From Deltaproteobacteria bacterium (GTDB lineage Bacteria; Desulfobacterota; Desulfarculia; Desulfarculales; Desulfarculaceae), in contig JAHLLK010000177.1 in assembly GCA_020444165.1 (NCBI GenBank), positions 1 through 8,246 on the forward strand: DNA of 8,246 bases, written 5' to 3'. Below, piece by piece: positions 6,246-8,246 of this stretch. The notes beneath the pieces are model-generated. The model had not been told where the DNA came from, did no database searches, and saw only the letters and a program-made list of their open reading frames with translations. How positions within the stretch are numbered: the stretch's first letter is position 1; the number at the start of each line of letters is the position of its first letter. The translations under genes were made by a program, and so were the position numbers.

Positions 6246-6587
6246 ATGGGCAAAATTAGGATATTAATAGTAATAATTTTATTGCTTTTCATTCTCCTCC
6301 TGCTGCTGGGCTGGCGCAAGATAGCCGATGTTGTCAAGCCTGAACCCACCAGCACCGCAACAATGACTGCAACACAAACTATCACCAGTACACCCACGCT
6401 AACCAATACTGTTACTGCCACAGCCACCAGCACAGCGACCCACACAGCCACTACGACGCCCACCCCGACCGATACCAGCACCCCTACACCCACACGCACC
6501 TATTTACCCACCTGGACACCGACTAAAGCGGATAAGAATAATGAAGGGAGTAGGGGAGAAGAAAAACCACCCGATATCGAACACTAA
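6246..6587 (+). CDS. Array gene 1: membrane-anchored Thr-alternating stalk protein
   Basis: The protein has 113 residues and no recognised family. An N-terminal hydrophobic helix (about 5-22) follows a short basic head (MGKIR) and ends in GWRKIADVV (22-30). From residue 35 to 85, Thr occupies every odd position without a break (26 Thr in succession). The motif LPTWTPTKA follows (87-95), then a charged, not Gly-rich tail (about 96-113) ending DIEH, unlike the other copies. No lipobox or Ala-X-Ala site is evident, so an uncleaved anchor is likeliest. The stalk is probably outside the cell, by analogy with the exported lipoprotein linker nearby, but positive charges flank both sides of the helix, so topology is not certain. 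It is the only copy with a Shine-Dalgarno. It is almost identical over 178 bases (6298-6475) to array gene 5. Confidence 0.8.
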   Translation: MGKIRILIVIILLLFILLLLLGWRKIADVVKPEPTSTATMTATQTITSTPTLTNTVTATATSTATHTATTTPTPTDTSTPTPTRTYLPTWTPTKADKNNEGSRGEEKPPDIEH

Positions 6588-6591
6588 CAAA

Positions 6592-6945
6592 ATGAAATAT
6601 AACTATGTGATAACTATTTTTTTCCTTTTCATACTCATCCTACTCCTGCTGCTGGGCTGGCGCAAGATAGCCGATGTTGTCATGCTTGAACCCACCAGCA
6701 CGGCAACAATGACTGCAACACAAACAACCACCATTACACCCACGCTAACCAATACGGATACCCCCACAACCACCAGCACGGCAACGCACACTGCTACATC
6801 AACAGCCACGCCCACCGATACCAGCACACCGACATCTACGAACACTTACGTGCCCACCTGGACGCCGACCAAAGCAGACAGGAATGGTGGAGGAAGCGGT
6901 GGTGGTGGTGGATCTGACGATGGTGATGCAGGGGATGAAGGTTAA
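6592..6945 (+). CDS. Array gene 2: membrane-anchored Thr-alternating stalk protein
   Basis: The protein has 117 residues from the ATG at 6592. I chose this start over the in-frame ATG at 6541 because it aligns with the other copies, leaves 4 bases after the gene 1 stop instead of a 47-base overlap, and puts the hydrophobic helix at the N-terminus (about 5-21). The collar is GWRKIADVV. The Thr-X stalk is followed by VPTWTPTKA and a tail with Gly-rich and Asp-rich parts ending DAGDEG. There is no Shine-Dalgarno before the start, so ribosomes finishing gene 1 probably re-initiate. The first half of its tail (RNGGGSGGGGG) is shared with gene 3. Confidence 0.8.
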   Translation: MKYNYVITIFFLFILILLLLLGWRKIADVVMLEPTSTATMTATQTTTITPTLTNTDTPTTTSTATHTATSTATPTDTSTPTSTNTYVPTWTPTKADRNGGGSGGGGGSDDGDAGDEG

Positions 6946-6966
6946 TTAAAACCACTTTACAATGCA

Positions 6967-7308
6967 ATGAATAAAAAGTTTACCTTTTTACTAATCCTCA
7001 TTTTTCTTATTCTCTTTCTGCTGTTTACATTGTGGAAGATGGATGATATTTTCGCGCCCGAACCCACCAGCACCGCAACAATGACTGCAACACAAACTAC
7101 CACCAGTACACCCACACTAACCAATACCGTTACCCCCACAACCACCAGCACAGCCACCACAACACCCACACCGACCGATACCAGCACACCTACACCCACG
7201 AATACCTATTTACCCACCTGGACACCGACCAAAGCTGAAAGGAATGGTGGAGGAAGCGGTGGTGGTGGAGGCGGTGATGAAAAACCAGGTGGTGGAGACG
7301 AAGGATAA
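6967..7308 (+). CDS. Array gene 3: membrane-anchored stalk protein with a divergent collar
   Basis: The protein has 113 residues. A Phe-rich hydrophobic helix (about 5-22) is followed by TLWKMDDIFAPEP instead of the GWRKIADVV-type collar of the other copies, making this the most diverged N-terminal half. Thr then occupies every even position from 34 to 80. Relative to genes 1 and 5 the stalk is four residues shorter, an even number that keeps the Thr register. LPTWTPTKA (82-90) and a long Gly-rich tail ending GGGDEG follow. The gap after gene 2 is 21 bases without a Shine-Dalgarno; TACAAT lies at 6958-6963, too close to the ATG for an ordinary promoter. Confidence 0.8.
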   Translation: MNKKFTFLLILIFLILFLLFTLWKMDDIFAPEPTSTATMTATQTTTSTPTLTNTVTPTTTSTATTTPTPTDTSTPTPTNTYLPTWTPTKAERNGGGSGGGGGGDEKPGGGDEG

Positions 7309-7326
7309 TCTAGTATTATTTTGCCA

Positions 7327-7659
7327 ATGAATAAGCAACTGATCCTCATCCTATCCCTCCTCATACTTCTCCTCTTGCTGCTGCTCGGCTGGCACAGGAT
7401 AGCTGATGTTGTTACGCCTGATCCCACCAGCACGGCTACGATTGCCGTGACCTCCACAGCCACGGAAACCCCCACAGCCACCAGCACCGCGACCTATACC
7501 GCTACCACAACGCCCACGCCCACCGATACCAGCACGCCTACACCCACGAACACGCCCCTACCCACCTGGACGCCGACTAAAGCGGACAAAAATGATAGTG
7601 GAATCGGCGGGGGCGGAGGCCCAAGTGGTGGGGATGGTGACGCCGGCGGCGGTGGATAA
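7327..7659 (+). CDS. Array gene 4: membrane-anchored stalk protein with a broken Thr register
   Basis: The protein has 110 residues from the ATG at 7327; this start gives the MNK-type N-terminus shared by genes 3 and 6. A Leu-rich helix (about 4-20) is followed by GWHRIADVV, a conservative variant of the collar. The stalk differs from the rest in its first half (TATIAVTSTATETPT), where the strict Thr alternation slips once, then rejoins the common sequence. LPTWTPTKA is followed by a Gly-rich tail ending DAGGGG. There is no Shine-Dalgarno. TATTAT at 7314-7319 ends 7 bases before the ATG, a spacing that would suit a leaderless transcript, but AT-rich spacers make this weak evidence. Confidence 0.8.
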   Translation: MNKQLILILSLLILLLLLLLGWHRIADVVTPDPTSTATIAVTSTATETPTATSTATYTATTTPTPTDTSTPTPTNTPLPTWTPTKADKNDSGIGGGGGPSGGDGDAGGGG

Positions 7660-7675
7660 TAAGTTATCATAAGCA

Positions 7676-8041
7676 ATGAATAATAAACTGATCCCGATCC
7701 TATCCCTGCTCATACTCTTCCTGCTGCTGGGCTGGCGCAAGATAGCCGATGTTGTCAAGCCTGAACCCACCAGCACCGCAACAATGACTGCAACACAAAC
7801 TATCACCAGTACACCCACGCTAACCAATACTGTTACTGCCACAGCCACCAGCACAGCGACCCACACGGCCACTACGACGCCCACCCCGACCGATACAAGC
7901 ACGCCAACACCCACGAACACACCCCTGCCCACCTGGACACCGACTAAAGCACCCAGGCATGATAATGACAGCGGTGGTGGAGACAGCGGCCCAGGTGGTG
8001 GAGGGAGTGGCGGCGGCGATGGCGATCCAACAATACCATGA
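7676..8041 (+). CDS. Array gene 5: membrane-anchored stalk protein, near-duplicate of gene 1
   Basis: The protein has 121 residues. A hydrophobic helix (about 5-18) is followed by GWRKIADVV (19-27). Thr occupies every even position from 32 to 82, with a residue-for-residue match to gene 1 in the collar and most of the stalk. The conserved motif is LPTWTPTKA (84-92). The tail is the longest in the array (about 29 residues), Gly/Asp-rich and ending DPTIP, quite unlike that of gene 1. No Shine-Dalgarno is seen in the 16-base gap after gene 4. Its TGA stop overlaps the ATG of gene 6 as ATGA. Confidence 0.8.
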   Translation: MNNKLIPILSLLILFLLLGWRKIADVVKPEPTSTATMTATQTITSTPTLTNTVTATATSTATHTATTTPTPTDTSTPTPTNTPLPTWTPTKAPRHDNDSGGGDSGPGGGGSGGGDGDPTIP

Positions 8042-8246
8042 ATAAGTATCTGATCCTGATCCTATCCGTACTTATACTCCTTCTCCTGCTGCTAGGCTGG
8101 CGCAAGATAGCCGATGTTGTCATGCCCGATCCCACCAGCACCCACACAGCCACAAGTACACCCACGCTAACCAATACCGTTACCCCCACAACCACCAGCA
8201 CAGCGACCCACACGGCCACTACGACGCCCACACCGACCGATACCAG
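8038..8246 (+). CDS. Array gene 6: membrane-anchored stalk protein, 3' end outside the window
   Basis: The ATG at 8038 overlaps the stop of gene 5 (ATGA at 8038-8041), a typical translational-coupling arrangement. The 69 visible codons encode a hydrophobic helix (about 4-19), GWRKIADVV (20-28) and a Thr-alternating stalk that lacks the ATMTATQT block of genes 1, 2, 3 and 5. The reading frame is open to the last base, so the conserved Trp motif and tail are expected beyond the window but not seen. The stalk DNA is a mosaic: 8167-8203 equals part of gene 3 and 8192-8231 equals part of gene 5. Confidence 0.78.
   Translation, partial: MNKYLILILSVLILLLLLLGWRKIADVVMPDPTSTHTATSTPTLTNTVTPTTTSTATHTATTTPTPTDT

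Larger units (their letters stand above)
6246..8246 (+). repeat. Tandem array of six paralogous mini-genes, continuing past the window
   Basis: Start codons lie at 6246, 6592, 6967, 7327, 7676 and 8038, spacing 346, 375, 360, 349 and 362 bases. The units are homologous in order and at the DNA level, with recurrent blocks such as GCAAGATAGCCGATGTTGT and ACCAATAC.GTTAC, and the encoded architecture is the same in each. The plus strand is rich in C and A and poor in G through the stalk-coding parts, then G-rich in the tail-coding parts, giving a clear alternation of composition along the array. The right boundary is not in the window. Confidence 0.92.

Noticed and set aside
6541..6591. Upstream ATG at 6541 as the start of array gene 2
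   Set aside because: It would add a hydrophilic 17-residue extension found in no other copy and overlap gene 1 by 47 bases. The ATG at 6592 matches the family pattern.
6242..8231. Series of minus-strand Val/Gly-rich open frames across the array
   Set aside because: They are the complement of Thr-X codons (ACN gives NGT), hence the VGV-type translations. The plus strand has consistent starts, membrane helices and a conserved motif.
6246..8246. CRISPR array or simple satellite repeat
   Set aside because: Units are about 350 bases, vary in length and sequence, and each keeps an open frame with its own start and stop. There are no short identical repeats with unique spacers.
6246..8246. Array of RiPP precursor peptides with conserved leader and variable core
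   Set aside because: The conserved N-terminal part is a membrane helix rather than a leader peptide, no maturase or transporter gene is present in the window, and the tails contain no Cys, Ser or Thr clusters typical of cores.
6246..8246. Ice-binding proteins, because of TxT patterns
   Set aside because: Known TxT ice-binding proteins place the motif once per 12-15-residue coil with Cys or other coil-forming residues. Here alternation is continuous with Pro interspersed and no coil period, and the same style occurs as an ordinary linker in the nearby lipoprotein.

Overview
The window looks like a chromosomal segment of a Chloroflexota bacterium, probably of the Anaerolineae type. This is an inference. 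It rests on the lipoprotein with a Thr/Pro linker and SH3-like domain, on the Thr-rich stalk proteins, and on mixed base composition (GC-rich housekeeping genes beside AT-rich spacers). No 16S rRNA or other phylogenetic marker is present to settle it.

Layout. Positions 1-216 hold no gene except an imperfect inverted-repeat element (49-206) lying just 3' of a minus-strand gene. Positions 217-1284 (minus) encode a multi-pass membrane protein of unknown function. Positions 1285-1515 hold no gene; a strong ribosome binding site for the membrane gene sits at the left end, and I see no convincing promoter. Positions 3459 down to 1516 (minus) form a compact three-gene cluster: a 121-aa protein of unknown function, the ATPase YchF, and a RidA-type enamine/imine deaminase. 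Its gaps are 55 and about 40 bases and each gene has a Shine-Dalgarno sequence, so it may be an operon. A short spacer with a TATAAT box separates it from the divergent plus-strand gene at 3641-4441, an exported lipoprotein with a Thr-rich linker, an SH3-like domain and a beta-rich C-terminal part. Positions 4442-4901 contain a second copy of the inverted-repeat element (4545-4724), a decayed half copy (4735-4776) and a plausible promoter for the next gene. Positions 4902-6074 encode a stand-alone FAD-dependent oxidoreductase of the DAO/sarcosine oxidase family.

The unusual part is 6246-8246: at least six consecutive same-strand paralogous mini-genes, one every 346-375 bases, with the last cut by the window edge. 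Each encodes about 110-121 residues: an N-terminal hydrophobic helix, usually a GWRKIADVV-like collar, a stalk in which Thr occupies nearly every second residue, a conserved PTWTPTKA motif, and a variable tail that is Gly-rich in four of the five complete copies. There is no recognisable folded domain. Only the first copy has a Shine-Dalgarno sequence. It lies in the 3' arm of an 11-bp hairpin whose loop contains a TATAAT box, so the oxidoreductase terminator, the array promoter and the first ribosome binding site appear to be superimposed. The other copies start without a Shine-Dalgarno sequence, one by an ATGA overlap. Copies 1 and 5 are almost identical over 178 bases and copy 6 is a mosaic, which points to recent duplication and gene conversion. 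Function is unknown; a surface-exposed, possibly glycosylated stalk family is the most conservative reading.
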